Shown: positions 1 to 13,300 of the stretch, in pieces
How positions within the stretch are numbered: position 1 is the first letter of the stretch
Layout: each line of letters opens with the position of its first letter
Origin: Polyodon spathula
Lineage: Eukaryota; Chordata; Actinopteri; Acipenseriformes; Polyodontidae
Direction: 5' to 3'
Length of the DNA: 64,000 bases
Assembly: GCF_017654505.1 (NCBI RefSeq)
Contig: NC_054565.1
Location: forward strand, 4,311,283 to 4,375,282
Notes under the pieces: model-generated
Database searches by the model: none
Told to the model about the DNA's origin: nothing
What the model saw: only the letters and a program-made list of their open reading frames with translations
Program-made: the position numbers and the translations under genes

Positions 1-142
1 GTATGGAAGGTGTGCAGGTTGAGGGGATGTTGGTGATGTTACATTGAGGTATGGAAGGGGTGCAGGTTGAGGGATTGTTGATGATGTTGCATTGAGGTAT
101 GGAAGGTGTGCAGGTTGAGGGGATGTTGATGACTTTTCCAGA
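1..142. repeat. 48-bp minisatellite, about three units, running off the left edge
   Basis: Units begin at 1, 49 and 97, each opening with GTATGGAAGG and containing GCAGGTTGAGGG. The first two are exactly 48 bp and differ at a few bases. The third decays after about 40 bp, and a further weak half unit (GTATGGAAGAG) follows near 145. The array probably extends left of the window. Confidence 0.85.
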
Positions 143-2334
143 GTTGTATGGAAGAGTACAGATTATGGGGGAGTTGTTGACTGTTCAAGTGAGTTTGGTA
201 TAGAGGAGTACAATGAAATTAGGATCAAGTGTCAAAGATTTATTTAGCGGGGAAATAGGAAGGATACAACACAGAAGAAAAGACTACACAACCAAGACTT
301 ATCATATTAATCAAGTAACTCATTTGCATGTTTCTTTAAACAAAGAAACTGATTTATATACTGTACTTAACTTATGTAGCCCTATAGCCTACAAACAAGC
401 AACTTCACAAAGTATTTTTAAGTTAACATACCTTAAACTAAAGCCATGCCTATAACAGGCTATAATTAGGCGGCTGCATTCATTAACTTGTTCTATTATA
501 CAGGAATATAGTGTTGTAGAATCAATAAATCTTTCTGTTGTATATTTTTTAGAAGAAAATTAGTTAAAAACACTGAGCTCTGCACAGAAAAGAATTCAGC
601 ACTGGAATATGCACAGACCGTGGCAAATTCTTCCAGCTGTCAAAGAATGAAATCTCTGCATGAAGCTTGCCATTTAACAATAGGCATTAATTGTAGTAAT
701 TTGTTAGCATGAAATAAACTAAGTAAAGCTGTTTTGATCAATATCAAGTAACTCAATATAGCTTATATAATAAATGTTCTCCAGACATAAATAACATTTG
801 TACTATGTTTTAGCAAATTAATTTAGTCTTCTTTATTAACTTAAAGTCTTCCTATAAAATATTGCTCTTTTTTCCCACTAATGGCTTTCATTTTGCAGAG
901 CCATTGCATCCAATATCCAATATCCTCTTTTAAGCTTCATTCTTTTTATTTCTTTTTTTGGCATTAAAACATCCATTAAACACAGTTTTGGATCAAAGCC
1001 AGTGTCTTATTTGCAATCAGCCTTTTGTCGGTTGAGGTAGAGCCCTATCTGTCTTGTTAACCTCTGAGGCACTCCAAACTCTAAGAACTGCAATAGCTTA
1101 ACCACTTCATAATGGACAATGTTCTTTCAAAGAGATAATTCATAAAACACCACACTGCGCACGGGACTAAAAACCAGGTGTCCTCAGTGTTGATCAAAAG
1201 CAGGGGATGTCGAGTTACCTCCCAGATGTGGATTCGTTTTCATCAAGGAAACTCAATAAATTCAAAATGAAATGCGACACTGTGGCCAGAGAAGGCGCTT
1301 TTGTGCATGATTTGTAGAGCCCCATGTTTTTTGCAAATACGAAATAGCACAAAAAACGAAATAAAAAGAAATGCAAATATAAAACGAGTTGACAGATACC
1401 GCTGTTAAACATTAGCTGTTTATTCCTTCTGGTGATAATATGGCTTGTTTGCTTATATATGCTAATTCTTTGTTTTATTTCAAGTGGTGCAAAGTTTCAC
1501 TGGAGAAATTGTTCAGGAGGGATCATACTGATTTGAATATTATATTGCAGTTTATTGTGAAGGCTGGTATTGCTTTGAGACGAATACCCCGAAAATGATA
1601 TATCAGTTCTGACAGCACTGATATGGCTGATTCACACAGGAGAAAAAAGACACAGCATGCTTGAGTTTGAAATTTTACACAAGGTATTGATGTCCTGTAA
1701 AAAAATCGGAGGACCTGTGAGAAAATGATCTGGGATAAAAAGAAACGGATGATTCGAACGGAATTAAATTCTGAAACCCCCTGTATATGTCGTGCTTGTG
1801 TGGTGCAGCCCACAGTGATCCTGCCTCCCAAATATAACCCATTATTAAAGGTACTCTACACTCTTCTCTGGCTGAATAAAAATAAAAAAAAAACGTTTCG
1901 GCTAGAAGTTATTAGTGCTTCGTGGCTTTGTCTCTTTAAATGTATACATGTATTCTGTCACTGACAATATATTCTGATACCATTAATGTTCCTATCACGC
2001 ATTTGCAAAAACATGAAAGTACAAAGGAACGCAGGTCTTTTGCACACCATTAATCAGCTTCCCTGGTTTCTATTAGACCTGTCATGGAGGAAATGGCTTC
2101 AGCTGTCACATTAGCAGGAGATATTTAAAATAACATTAAGTCATTTGAAAGAGTTATTGCACAGTGACTCTTAAAGATACTCCAGTGTGCAGGGAATGGG
2201 GGATTTTCATTTAAATAAGGATGTGTTTCAGCATAATTAATGGGTCATTTACACATCCCTATTGACTTCTGAACTATATGGCTGCCATGCGGAGGCACTG
2301 TAATGTCACTTTTACATTTAGGGGGTATAGAGGC
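143..2334. other. Intergenic, no gene recognised
   Basis: No recognisable coding exon, RNA gene or full transposon was found. Short open frames at 213-455 (+) and 1523-1831 (-) have no known motif and lack splice-site support. The stretch around 2090-2280 is of ordinary complexity with several TTAATT/ATTTAAA blocks and might be conserved non-coding DNA, but that cannot be judged without alignments. Confidence 0.5.
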
Positions 2335-2490
2335 AGAACACATTGAGTTTCTATTAGCTTGGACAGATATGATGAGGTTGTGTAATTCACTAGTGAGACT
2401 GCACTTAGAATAATGCATGCAATTCTGATCCCTGCACTAAAAAATGGACAGTGCGGCTTTTGAAAGAAGAGTGAATCCTTTTACAAGACT
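2335..2490 (+). mobile_element. LINE 3' coding fragment (CR1/L2-like reverse transcriptase C-terminus)
   Basis: Conceptual translation near 2374-2480 gives a run like LCNSLVRLHLE, a stop, then CMQF. This matches the 'LVRPHLEYCVQFW' block just C-terminal to the RT core of CR1/L2-type non-LTR elements. A tyrosine codon has become a stop and further stops follow, so this is a dead fragment. The region at 9055-9400 carries the same block on the opposite strand. Confidence 0.6.
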
Positions 2491-2676
2491 TTGATAACAA
2501 TGATGTTTGGATTGGCATTCTCTTTTTAAATGTTTTTGCTATGTATGCAAGCCCTTTTTGTGACACAACAATACGTTACGTTGAGGACACTCCGTTTCCA
2601 TACACGACAAACTGTTTGTTTTTTTATCTAAATTTTTTGTACATATTAAGCACAATAGAATAGTGTATATTTGTGG

Positions 2677-2682
<6 letters not shown>

Positions 2683-2749
<67 letters not shown>
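2683..2749. repeat. (TA)n microsatellite
   Basis: An uninterrupted TA dinucleotide tract of about 66 bp. It creates a spurious tyrosine/isoleucine open frame at 2671-2943. Confidence 0.98.
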
Positions 2750-2750
<1 letters not shown>

Positions 2751-5145
2751 GCTTAGCACTTCAGAACAATGTTTATTCAATACAGAGCTGTTTAAATATA
2801 AATTAGATTTGTGGCAGTCTTGTGCTTTACATTATACGTTAACCATGCTTATGTATATGGGGTGCATTTGCATGCTTTCTGCCTTCCATGTGTCGCTGAT
2901 GAGGGATAATGAAATATTAAACCACTGCCTGGTCACTTTCTGAGTGAAAATCAGAGCCAGAGATGCATTTAGAAGGCACTTCCTGTTTCAGCCCCGCCCA
3001 CATCCTGTCATCTGAGTAAATCAGAGAACGAGCCTCCTTATTGGTTGAGTACAAGTATGAGTAATGGATTATTTGCACAGCTCTTGCCTATACCTGCAAG
3101 GTCCAATATAAACAGGGCTTATTGTTTTAATTGGCCTGTGACATAAATGGCTTAAATAGCAGCATATTTCATTGGATTACGTTCTTCTATGTCTATTTTG
3201 TATTGTTTATTTCCAGGGGAAAACTACTAAGAATTCTTGGCAAAAATTGTGGGGTGCCGAAAAGGGGGTCCTAATGAACATATTGCTAATAACTTTTTGG
3301 AAGATTTGAGTAAATAGGAATGGAGTCTAAGAACATGTAATTTTGAATTGAAAAAAAAAAAACACTTAATATTTGAATGTTAAAAAGAACATTCAATATT
3401 GGAATATCACTCATGCCATGGATGTCCTTAAGCAAGCATTGCAGCAATGTATTAGTCAGTCTTAAAATGCTGTATACTGATGCTTTTTAATTAATTCACG
3501 ATGACGTATGTTTCCATACAACAGCCTTCTCCACCACTTGCAAGTGATATTTGTCAAACAAAAGTCAAACAAATTTCATTATGAAATCTCTAACACCTTT
3601 AGAGAAAACACTTTTCTGAGTGAAAAAGTAAGCGTATTGCCCCATCTGGTGGCCAAGGACTGCATATCTCCAAACTACTGCTGGGAAAAAAGAAGCAGAC
3701 GTTTTCTATTCTCCAGATCAGTAAACCTTCTACTTTTGCCACAGGGGTTGCTATTAATCAAAAATGTATGAAAAGGGGATAGATACATCACCATCCATTC
3801 TCTTGCTTTATAAACTAAAGTAAAAACTTTGAGTAACAGTTCCAGAGGAGACATTGCCTTGCCCTAACTTTCCACTCATGCGAGGCAAGGAGGAGGGAAG
3901 CCCTTTATAAATCACACATGCCATTGATTAAGTGTTGGGTCAATACAGAAAGGTGAAGGCGGCCAAAGGCTGTAAATCAATACAGTACCTCCCCCAAACA
4001 CTCCTCCCTTGAGCATCATCCATTTTGAATGCAATCACAGGCCTGGAGATGAAACTTATTTATTTGCTATTTCCATTTAAAATGTCGTCTTCATGGCTTG
4101 TTTTCTGCATTGTATTGCTTACCCCATCACAGTTCTCTTCAATCACAAGAGTCCATTAACCATACCTCCGTGGATATGGTGCCCTATCTAGCTAGCAGCA
4201 TGCTATTCAATAAGTAGCAAACTCATAAGCAACCACTGATTCGTTTTTGTGTTGTATTGATATTTGGGAATTGCAGTACTTCATCACAAAGCAGTTATTT
4301 TAAGAGCTGTTCCATCTCAAATAAATGAATGCTTATTGTGTTTTACTGATAAATATACTTCTGTTGATGCTGCTCCTGTTCTCGTGTTTAGAAGACTTCA
4401 AAGATGATGGTCAACATCTTGAAAGAGCGGACTGCCTCCTTCTACGACTATTTTATCTTTCCATTCACACATATAGCTTTTACTCCATTGTGGGTGGTAG
4501 GGGCAGCTACTCCAAATAGGGCAATTTCCTGTGCTTGGATAAATAAAGGAGCCAATGGATAATTACTGAAAAACCAGGTCAGGATAGCGAGGAATCTGGT
4601 ATATTTGTTGGTCCACTTATTGCATCTAATTGTAAAATGAGACCTTAGCAGAGTGTTAATACAACAGGTTCCCTTCACCTCCAGGCACGCTATATTCAAA
4701 CTCGTTTCATTATTTATCCCTCAAGGGTTTCTTACGGTTATTGTATTCCTTGCTTATTTGTCTGTGTTATACACATGTGTATTTCCGTATATTAATAGGA
4801 GTAAAACTACTCATGAAGTACTGAAACGGTGCTCTCCCTGCCCAAGAGAAATGTGTGTAGGGGGGGCGGTACTCCCCATGCACCATTTCTTCATCTTTTG
4901 TATGTTGTTGTCCTACCCTCCTGTTCACACAGAAATCTGTGGTCAGCACAACTTCTGCTTCATTATATTAATACTATTTTCCTGCAAACTTACCAGAAAG
5001 ATCTGTACAGAAAATTAAAACTGAGGTGATGATTGTGATAAATTATATTGTTACAAAAATCCCAGGAAACATAATTACCCAAAGAAAAAATGTAATTCTG
5101 AAATGTGTGAACAAAACATCAGGGCTTCTGAAAATAATTATTTAG
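2750..5145. other. Intergenic, no gene recognised
   Basis: No exon or transposon was recognised. The segment 3840-4050 is more GC-rich than its surroundings, with CCCTTTATAAATCACAC and GTAAATCAATACAG blocks, and could be a conserved element; this is inference only. Open frames at 4448-4699 (-) and 4653-5018 (+) overlap on opposite strands and show no domain. Confidence 0.45.
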
Positions 5146-5370
5146 AAGGCTGTGTGGTCCAGTGGTTAAAGAAACCAGCTGGTCCCTGGTTCAAATCCCA
5201 GCTCAGCCACGGACTCATTGTGTGACCCTGAGCAAGTCACTTAACCTCCTTATGCTCTGTCTTGTTGAGATGTTGTTGTAAGTGACTCTGCAGCTTCACA
5301 CACCCTAGTCTTGTATCTTGTAAAGCTCTTTGTGATGGTGGTCCGCTATATAAAAATTATTATTATTATA
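5146..5370 (+). mobile_element. CORE-SINE (tRNA-headed), copy 1
   Basis: A tRNA-like head carries an A-box-like TGGTCCAGTGG and a B box GGTTCAAATCC at 5188-5198. The CORE domain follows, TGTGACCCTGAGCAAGTCAC at 5221 and then TTAACC. The 3' part, TTGTAAAGCTCTTTGTGATG, resembles the L2/CR1-type tail that lets LINE machinery mobilise such SINEs. The element ends in (ATT)n at about 5356-5370. The same family is found inverted at 23302-23540 and as a fragment near 34.7 kb. Confidence 0.85.
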
Positions 5371-5512
5371 ACAGAGGCAAACCCAAAACATGTGTACTGT
5401 TGGATATATTTTATTTCAACTTGGAGTTCAATAACTTTCAATTTAACACAATCTGTATTGATTATGGGTGAGTCAGCTATTGAGAATATAGCAACAAAGG
5501 CAATGAAACATG

Positions 5513-5563
5513 TTCTTCTTTCTTTCTTTCTTTCTTTCTTCCTTTCTTTTCTTTCTTTCTTTA
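5513..5563. repeat. (TTTC)n microsatellite, interrupted
   Basis: A pyrimidine tract of TTTC repeats with two interruptions, followed by a short (GTT)n. It gives false phenylalanine/leucine-rich frames. Confidence 0.95.
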
Positions 5564-8500
5564 TGTTGTTGTTGTTACATTATGTTATTTGACTCCAGTA
5601 GACTAAATAAAATGCAGGGTTTTACATTTATATATAATGGAGCATTTGTGAAAATCTATACAGCAATAAATGTGCATACCTTACAGCAAAGTTGAAACTA
5701 TTAAAAGTTGAGACAAATAATAATAATAAAAAAAAAAATCTATTTTTTTGGATATATTTCTCATACTGTTTTATTTTCACTTTTTTTCATACCATTCCAT
5801 GTTTAATGAGTAATCAAATGCAATGTCATTTTTCTAAAAAAAGTAAATATTTGTTATAGCCAGCAAGTAGACCTTTACCAGTGAAGGGCATTCTCACTGA
5901 AAGTCTGTTCCCAGTTCTTTCCTGACTCAATAACAACTCTACTAGTTCTGTGAGTGTATGCAATAGCAGATATTCAATTGCAGATATTCAAGGAATAACT
6001 TAATCTTGAACCTCCCAACCTGCTCTCCCTGCAGTTTGAGATAAGTACTAAATACGTGATTTGTCTCTGTCCCTATTGCTGGCTCAGCTCATTATTTCCC
6101 AGCGATATTAAAAACAGTTAAAACGACGCTGCCTGGTGGCTCACGCATTTGTCAACATTTAACACTGGCCTCTGCCACACCACTTAGGGTAGAGCTCTGG
6201 GGAGAGTGCAGGTTGTGAAGAAATAGCTTTAAATCTACAGTCATATTTAAAGAAAAAAGCATTCTTCGGTTTCATGAAGTATCCCCTTTTTAAAACAAAG
6301 TAACTTCAAACTTACAGTTAGCTTTCCCAGTTCTCTAGATTGAAACACAGCAGTATATACATTTACTATCCATATTATTCCATATTTAATCTTTTTATAA
6401 ACAACCAGGTTTTGAACTAGCTACAACCGTATTATATACATCACTTTGTATAGTGAAACATTAAGTACCAGGCTGGATAATATGGGTGCTGCTATAATGT
6501 ATACACTGTCATTAAGAATTAGTCGAGTTCATGGTTGATGAGATTAATTTAATCATACACATGAAAGACAACGTAATGGCTTCAGAGTTACTGCAATCTA
6601 AAAGTATAGGACAAGCCAGATACAACTGTAAAAAACCTGGTAATATAACAACTAAGCCAAACCATCATCCAGGCATAACATGGGTTTGAAGAAATGCCAG
6701 TAACTCAGCCTGTTTGTATTCTGTAGAATATATGAGATATGGTACAAAATCAGCCTTCTTATGCCCTTTAAAAATGTTTGCACTCATCTCTTTAATGCTA
6801 TTGAAGTTTTAACATGTGCATATATCACCACCTGCTGGACAGATTCTGCAAGTGCAGCTTCTTTGAAAGTTATTTTTGCACAGAGCCTTTAGCAAGTACA
6901 ATCCTAATAACTTGGTCAGCCCCATATTGTTTAACACTGTTATCCTAGCTTTGTATTGTCCCTTTCAGTTTGGTTTAAGCAATAGCAACGTTCTTTCTCT
7001 AAGGTTATCGGCAAACAAAAATGCATAGCCCAACAATAGGAGTATGCAGGACATGCAAATACAGGGCACGGTTTTGAAGAGGCACGGCAAGGCACAATGT
7101 AAAGGCTTAATGTTTGCACTGGATTGTGCTGTCCCCTTCATGTTGTTATTTTTTAAAGGCGCTTGAGCTGGGCACTGCTGGAATTCCATTAGAGCTGACC
7201 AATGAAGAACAGTGGGAGTCAGAGCTGCTAGCAGACTGGAGCAACACTACCCCTAGCGAGAGCCTTTGCTGTGATTCTGTTCGACAGACTTTTTATTGCC
7301 ACAGCACAATTTGTTAAAGCATTATATAGATGCACATCCACTGAACATGTTTTGCATATCCGATTGCAGTACTTCGTTACATTCATACATTTTTTCACGT
7401 CCCTCCTTTGTAATATAAAGCTTCTTTGCAGTCACAGACAAAAGTATTTGCACTGTACACTTAAGACAGTTTAGGAAAACATGTTAAATGCGAGCATATA
7501 GTGAACATTAGCCATCATGACAAAAACCAAAATACACAATCTCGGCGAGTTTAACAAACAGTCTTTATAGTAAAGCGAAAGCACTTTAGTAATTTCAAAT
7601 ATTTGCTCATGCTTTACATTAAAAGTTTGTGAAAATGTAATACAACTCATTTCTACAGGATGTTTTGTGTAAGCACATTAGGTGGATACAGCGTCAAGTG
7701 ATGATGTAAAGCTTTTGTTGTGGACTGCTTAAGGTGTGAATTTATGAATTTATTAAAGAAAAACAGTCTAGTTTTTTTTCACTTTGGAAATATGTTAACA
7801 CTAAGCAAGAGACATCTTTGATGAAAAAAAATTAAAGTTGTTTTGAGGAACTATGAAGCATGCATTTTTTTTAGTTTCAGAGAACGCGAGAAAGAATCTT
7901 GCTTTTTCTATCTGATCTAGTCAGAAAAAAACAAAAAGAAATTACCTTGGAGAATTACGTTTTTTTTTTTTTAATCAAGCCCGTATTATTCCTTATTTTC
8001 AGTTATGTTTCTATTCTAGCATTTGGCTACTTCTCTATGGGTGTGGACTGTCTTTGAGGGGCTGTTCCATTGTATCTATCTCCACTTAATTAACTGAAGT
8101 TTCTGTGTTGCACTTAAAGAATTGGTTTTGGTTAACTATGTCAGCTCCTTTGAAGATTTTAAAGACTTCAAAACCCCTGATTTTTTCGTTGACTCTGCTT
8201 CCTCTCTTTTTAACCAGTTTTATATCCAAAAATCTGATTCAATCTTCTTCATGGAAGACTTACTGATACTAATATATGTTTACTGTACTGTAAGAAAAAG
8301 TACAAAATGCTAGAAACTTTTTTCAATGCATGTATTTATTCCAACAACAATATATAACTTATATATGCAAGTACAGCAAGTCTGAAGGTTCGGAAATGAG
8401 AAGGTAGCACTTGATAGTAAATGCTGCTCAAGAACACTGTATAATTAATGGCACAATAAAACAATAAAACAACCTCATGTGTATTTAGTATCGATGTGGT

Positions 8501-9054
8501 AACTTAATGCGCTGTATATACAAATACATTTCATATTTATTTCACAAAAATCAACATACAGCAAATAAACAGCAAATAAAAGCAAAACAGAGATAAAACC
8601 CAACAGTGTCCAAACATCAAATATATAAGCCTAGATCAAACAAAGTCAGTGTCCATACTAGAAAGAATATGTAACTAGAAAAAGGAGATTGAAAACAGGA
8701 GCCATTCTTTCAGTGTTACTTTAATGTCTCTGATGTCACAGTAAAAGCTGAAGGCTTTGTGAAAGGTCATAGGAATTGTTTGGCAGAGGTTCCTGTCAGG
8801 ATGACCATCCACAGGATTGCAGATTCATCAGAATTGTGATTGCAAGCAAACTTGAAAACAGACAGGTGGCAATTTTGAAAAGTAGGCCAATTAGGATCAT
8901 CTAAAAGTCTATTGTTTCATGGGCATATATCTAGGGTTTGTCTGTTTTAATCGTTTAATGCACATAATACTGTCAAATAACACCTTTTTTTTTTTTTTAG
9001 TAAGGGTCTTGTTGTAATCAATGTACCTTGTGCTATATTTTGAATCCTACAGAA
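5564..9054. other. Intergenic, no gene recognised
   Basis: AT-rich unique sequence. Overlapping short frames at 6965-7189 (-) and 7114-7317 (+) have no recognisable domain or splice context. No RNA gene or complete repeat element was recognised. A CTCF-like string at 6829-6843 is weak. Confidence 0.45.
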
Positions 9055-9400
9055 AACAGGCATAAGAACATAAAACCTTAAGAACATTTCAAACAAGATT
9101 CAGCCCATCAGTGCTTGTTCGGTTCCCAGTAGCTGGTTGATCTCAAAACTGATCCCAGTGATTCAGCTACACAACCCATTTCATACCTTCACCACTCTAT
9201 ATGTAAAGAAGTCTGTCTCTTAGTCTGTGTTAAAGGTATAGGCAGGGGGTACTCCTTTTAATATTTTAAAAACTTACATAATTCCCCACAGTCTTCCTTT
9301 ATTCTAGGCTAATTCAATCTATGGGAACCAAAACTGAATACAGTATTCTTGGTGCGGTGATCTCCTTTGATTAGTACTCTACAGCATAACACAGTATTGT
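9055..9400 (-). mobile_element. LINE 3' end (CR1/L2-like), inverted
   Basis: Read on the minus strand, the segment contains CACCAAGAATACTGTATTCA, a degraded form of the 'LEYCVQFW' coding block. Next comes a run resembling 'RRLRGDLIQVFKIL' at the nucleotide level, then AGAGTGGTGAAGGTATGAAATGGG, and finally a GATGGGCTGAAT...TATGTTCTTATG tail. The order and tail match the + strand fragments at 2335, 30540 and 41855. No intact frame remains. Confidence 0.65.
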
Positions 9401-10044
9401 GTTTCTTTGTTGTATCGTGCATTTTTTAATGCTTATTTTTCCAGGTTTATTGGTGAACACGTGATAATCCACTTATCCACTCAGCTCCACTTATTGTCAC
9501 CTATTTGGTCTTAGTCATTTTGAAGTGATATTAAATTCACTGTACATTCATATTCTGTACACAAGGCATTTCATTAGGCTAAGGGGTCGGGTTGATAAGC
9601 CATGTATGTGTTTGAGCGAAGAAGAAAAAAAGACAAAAAGGCATGCTGTTCACATCTTTTGAAGCAGCCAGGAGCGCTAGTAGTGTTTTCAAGAGCTATG
9701 CTCCAGTGATTGGTCAGTTCATAATGGTTTATAAAGTCGAGTTTTTTCAATGCATTATAATTTTGTAATCGTTAGTTTTCAGATGCATTGCTGTTATGTA
9801 TTCTGCTGCTTTACAACAGACATCCAGCTTTAAGATAAAGTGAACATGTTAATGTTTGATCCTGATCCCTGCTTTAAATAGTAAGTAGCTTCAAATTACC
9901 ATTACATTTTTAAGCACAATCGATTGAAAAGTTGGAGGCAGGAGCAACTAACCTTCCTTTTAAAGCACTGCTGCACCTGTGTGTGTGCTTTCTGGGATTC
10001 TGATAACAAAATGAATTTAAATAAGTATTTTTTAAATGTTTACA

Positions 10045-10047
<3 letters not shown>

Positions 10048-10112
<65 letters not shown>
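10048..10112. repeat. (AAT)n microsatellite
   Basis: A perfect AAT trinucleotide tract of about 65 bp. Confidence 0.98.
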
Positions 10113-10113
<1 letters not shown>

Positions 10114-11447
10114 CATGATGTATATTTCTAATAGTAAATATCTCACAATGCGCTTACTGTATATAAACTGTATGTATGGCCTATAATTGATCATGGTATC
10201 ATAAACTAGTACTGTGAAAGATATAGATTTGCATGAAGTTCCTGATAAATAATCAACCAGAGAAAGTGTCCAAAAAACAAGAAGCGGAAAGAGTGAGAGG
10301 GAACCTGCTGAGCAAAATAAAAAAAATTTAAAAAACTAACTGGAGTAAATTATTGAACAGGGAAGGGTGCGCTGGAAATTAACAAGAGAGCCAAATGCAT
10401 GAGGGAGGGCTTAGAAGAGCAGGTACCTACAGGGATGCAGCTCCAATCTATAGAAGAGTACAGACTTATGTAGAAAACAATTACATTCCTAGAAACTACA
10501 TTACAGTAGAATTCCTTATTTAAAAAATCCAGTGAAACCTAGATATTTATAGAAACCTACAGGTGCTAAATATATGTAGAACGTGTATAAATCAATTTTA
10601 TTGAAATACAGCTATTTACAAATAGTTATTATGTTTACATTTTATGTAAATGCCAAGTGTCTGGTAGTCAGCATTTACAGCTCGTAGTTAAAGCTCCCGA
10701 GGATGGAACAGTTGTGGGTTTACCTTGCATTGCAGGCAGCAGGAAGCTTAACATTAGCCAGGTGACTCGCAACCAATAGTTTAATTGTATTTTACCTGCT
10801 GTTTTCTTTCGGACAATATGAATGTACGATAATAAAATACATTTCTATTTAGTAGAAACGCATATACATTTGTATGGAATAATATAGACATTCCTACAGA
10901 TTTCTACAAAATCTATAGAAACATCTTTAGGATCTATAGGATCTATAGAAACCTATACATTTTTTTTAAATTTCTAAGAGTTATTTTCCCTCTCAGCAAA
11001 AGCTTTGAACTTTATTATAAAGCCACCCATAATAATGGTGGCTTTTGGCAACACTTAATCTATCTATTGTTTGAATTGCTCTGTTTGCTGCTTTTTCTGT
11101 GCTTGGACATCAGGCAGCTTTTTAAAGTTTTGCTTCCTTTTATAAAATGTCTTTGGGTCTAACAGTTACAATAACAATTGTCTTAGCTTTTTTAAACAAT
11201 ATACATATACACAACTTCCAATCATAACTTTAAACACCCAGCAAACATTTCTTCAGTAATACAGAAAGAAACCAATATAAAAGATTCAACAAAGGACCTC
11301 CATATCCATAGCACTCCATATCCAGTGTCCAATCAACTGTCTCACTAATTAGGTGATTAAGTGCATATCCTTCAGTCATAGTCACTCGATAAACGATCGA
11401 GTGATTAAAAAGAAACCAAAACTCTTTTGTCAATGTCTAGCATTTAT

Positions 11448-11578
<131 letters not shown>

Positions 11579-12769
11579 CAATCGATATTGTCACTATTTT
11601 TAAGAATGAAAACAGGTTCAAATTGTCATAGAGATAAAACTTGCTGTTGTATGTGTTACAGGGTAGCTTATGTAAGCAAACCAACAGGTAGGAATAGAAA
11701 CAGTTAAAAACGTGCGTCTTCAGTCCTATTAGTTTAAGATTTTTTGAAGACAACATTGACTTTGTATTCAAGACCTATTTTACAATATGTTACACCACTA
11801 TCACATGACAGATAAATTAAAGACATGGGACATTCCCAGAGCACTTGTTACTGGATTACACGGGTGGATAGGTGATCCTGAAAACAGTTGTGATGTAGTC
11901 TGTACTTATATATAATACAGGCATAACACTAGCACAGTGTATCATTATAATGTGTTTATTCACTGTACGAGTGCCCAATAACGACAGATTAACTTAACTT
12001 GGATTTTCCAGCAATACTTATTTAAATGTCGCAAAATATGGGTATTACACACTGGCTACTGCTTAAAGCTACACAGTGACCCCATCACTTAATATTTAAA
12101 TGACTGTTATAGAGCTTTTGGAAAAAATGCCATAGAGCATAATCAAACCTACTGACATGATTTCAAGCTTAAAATGTACAATACTGTGGATTCTCTGTCA
12201 ATGTTTTTGAAGGTGAGTTTCATAAATGATGGACAAGCTCAAGGTTTCAATTTTCTTGACATGAATGCCTGCAGCCTTGTCTCTGTATTAACTGAAACAA
12301 TAAAGGCACTATATATAACAATAGTTAATGCCTAGATGTGCACAGTATGCCAGGATTATCTTGTAGTTTCCTACTTTATCGCTGTATAGTCACATTTATG
12401 ACAATTCTGTGATGTTGCTCTTCTGTGTTTGATAATGTAATGGTAGAAGCCTTTGTCCATGCTGATGTTTTTAAGTGAAGATCTAGGTTTTTGTGGGGAT
12501 GATGGGCAATGGGCAAAGCAGTTTTCTTCATAAGAAAAATAAAATGAAAATAAAATAAAATAAAAAATATTTCTCCTAAAATACTGTAAGTTACCTTCTT
12601 TCAGCTTTTTGGTTATGGTATGTACACTATGTAGTCATTGGGGGTATGACATTTGAGACATTGTTGTCCTGTGTAGTATGTAGTTCTGCTCTCCATATGT
12701 CTCTTTCCTTGGAAAAGTCAGTGGGCACAAACACACTAAATTGTGCAGTGATACTTTAAATGTTTGGGG

Positions 12770-12851
<82 letters not shown>
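12770..12851. repeat. (TA)n microsatellite
   Basis: About 82 bp of pure TA. It lies at the 3' end of the SINE-like element just to its right when that is read on the minus strand, so it may have grown from that element's tail. Confidence 0.97.
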
Positions 12852-12853
<2 letters not shown>

Positions 12854-12929
12854 TGATATATAAAGAGGGTTTAACCTTACGGTTTAAGGGGTGGAACCGG
12901 GCACCATTGGTCTTCAAAGTCATGGCCCT

Positions 12930-13300
12930 GGTAACCAGAAGTTTCAGTGTGCTAGTTCGGTCGAAGGAAAAAGTGGTCCTTGAGTCTCTCGCCAGCTTCC
13001 TTTTTCACCCAGGAACTCAGCGAGCTACCGACCGCGCGGCCCTCCACATGAGAGCAGGTGTCCTCTCTTATTTGGGGCCTGGCCAGCAGGGTTCGCTGTA
13101 GAGCAATGAGAAGAAACAGTCCCTGCCGGTTTTGCCTCCCTAACCCACAGGAGTGCCAGAGCCAATGCAACGCTCCCCTCGGGGTACCCAGCAAAGACCA
13201 GCCTACTACGCACAGCCAGGACCTGAATCTCTGCTGTATGACCCACCCTGCGTACCACACAGATTTTATCAGCCAAGCCACTCATTGGTCCATTAAGAAA
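12930..13300 (-). mobile_element. SINE-like dispersed repeat, family B, copy 1
   Basis: Read on the minus strand from about 13300, the element starts with AATGAGTGGCTTGGCTG. It continues with a GCATTGGCTCTGGCACTCC block and GGGTTAGGGAGGCAAAAC, and later GAGTTCCTGGGTG. The same blocks in the same order occur on the plus strand at 28779-29030, so this is a dispersed family. The head is tRNA-like (GAGTGGCT; AGATTCAGGTCC as a possible B box), but boundaries and class are not certain. The element is rich in CpG compared with its surroundings, suggesting a younger copy. It is not coding despite several overlapping open frames. Confidence 0.65.

Noticed and set aside
3637..3655. CTCF-like site on the minus strand (CCACCAGATGGGGC)
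   Set aside because: Mismatch at a strongly constrained C of the core; too weak to annotate. A similar weak match lies at 6829-6843.
5188..5198. tRNA gene suggested by GGTTCAAATCC
   Set aside because: The box belongs to a SINE head: no cloverleaf can be drawn, and CORE and LINE-like tail follow.
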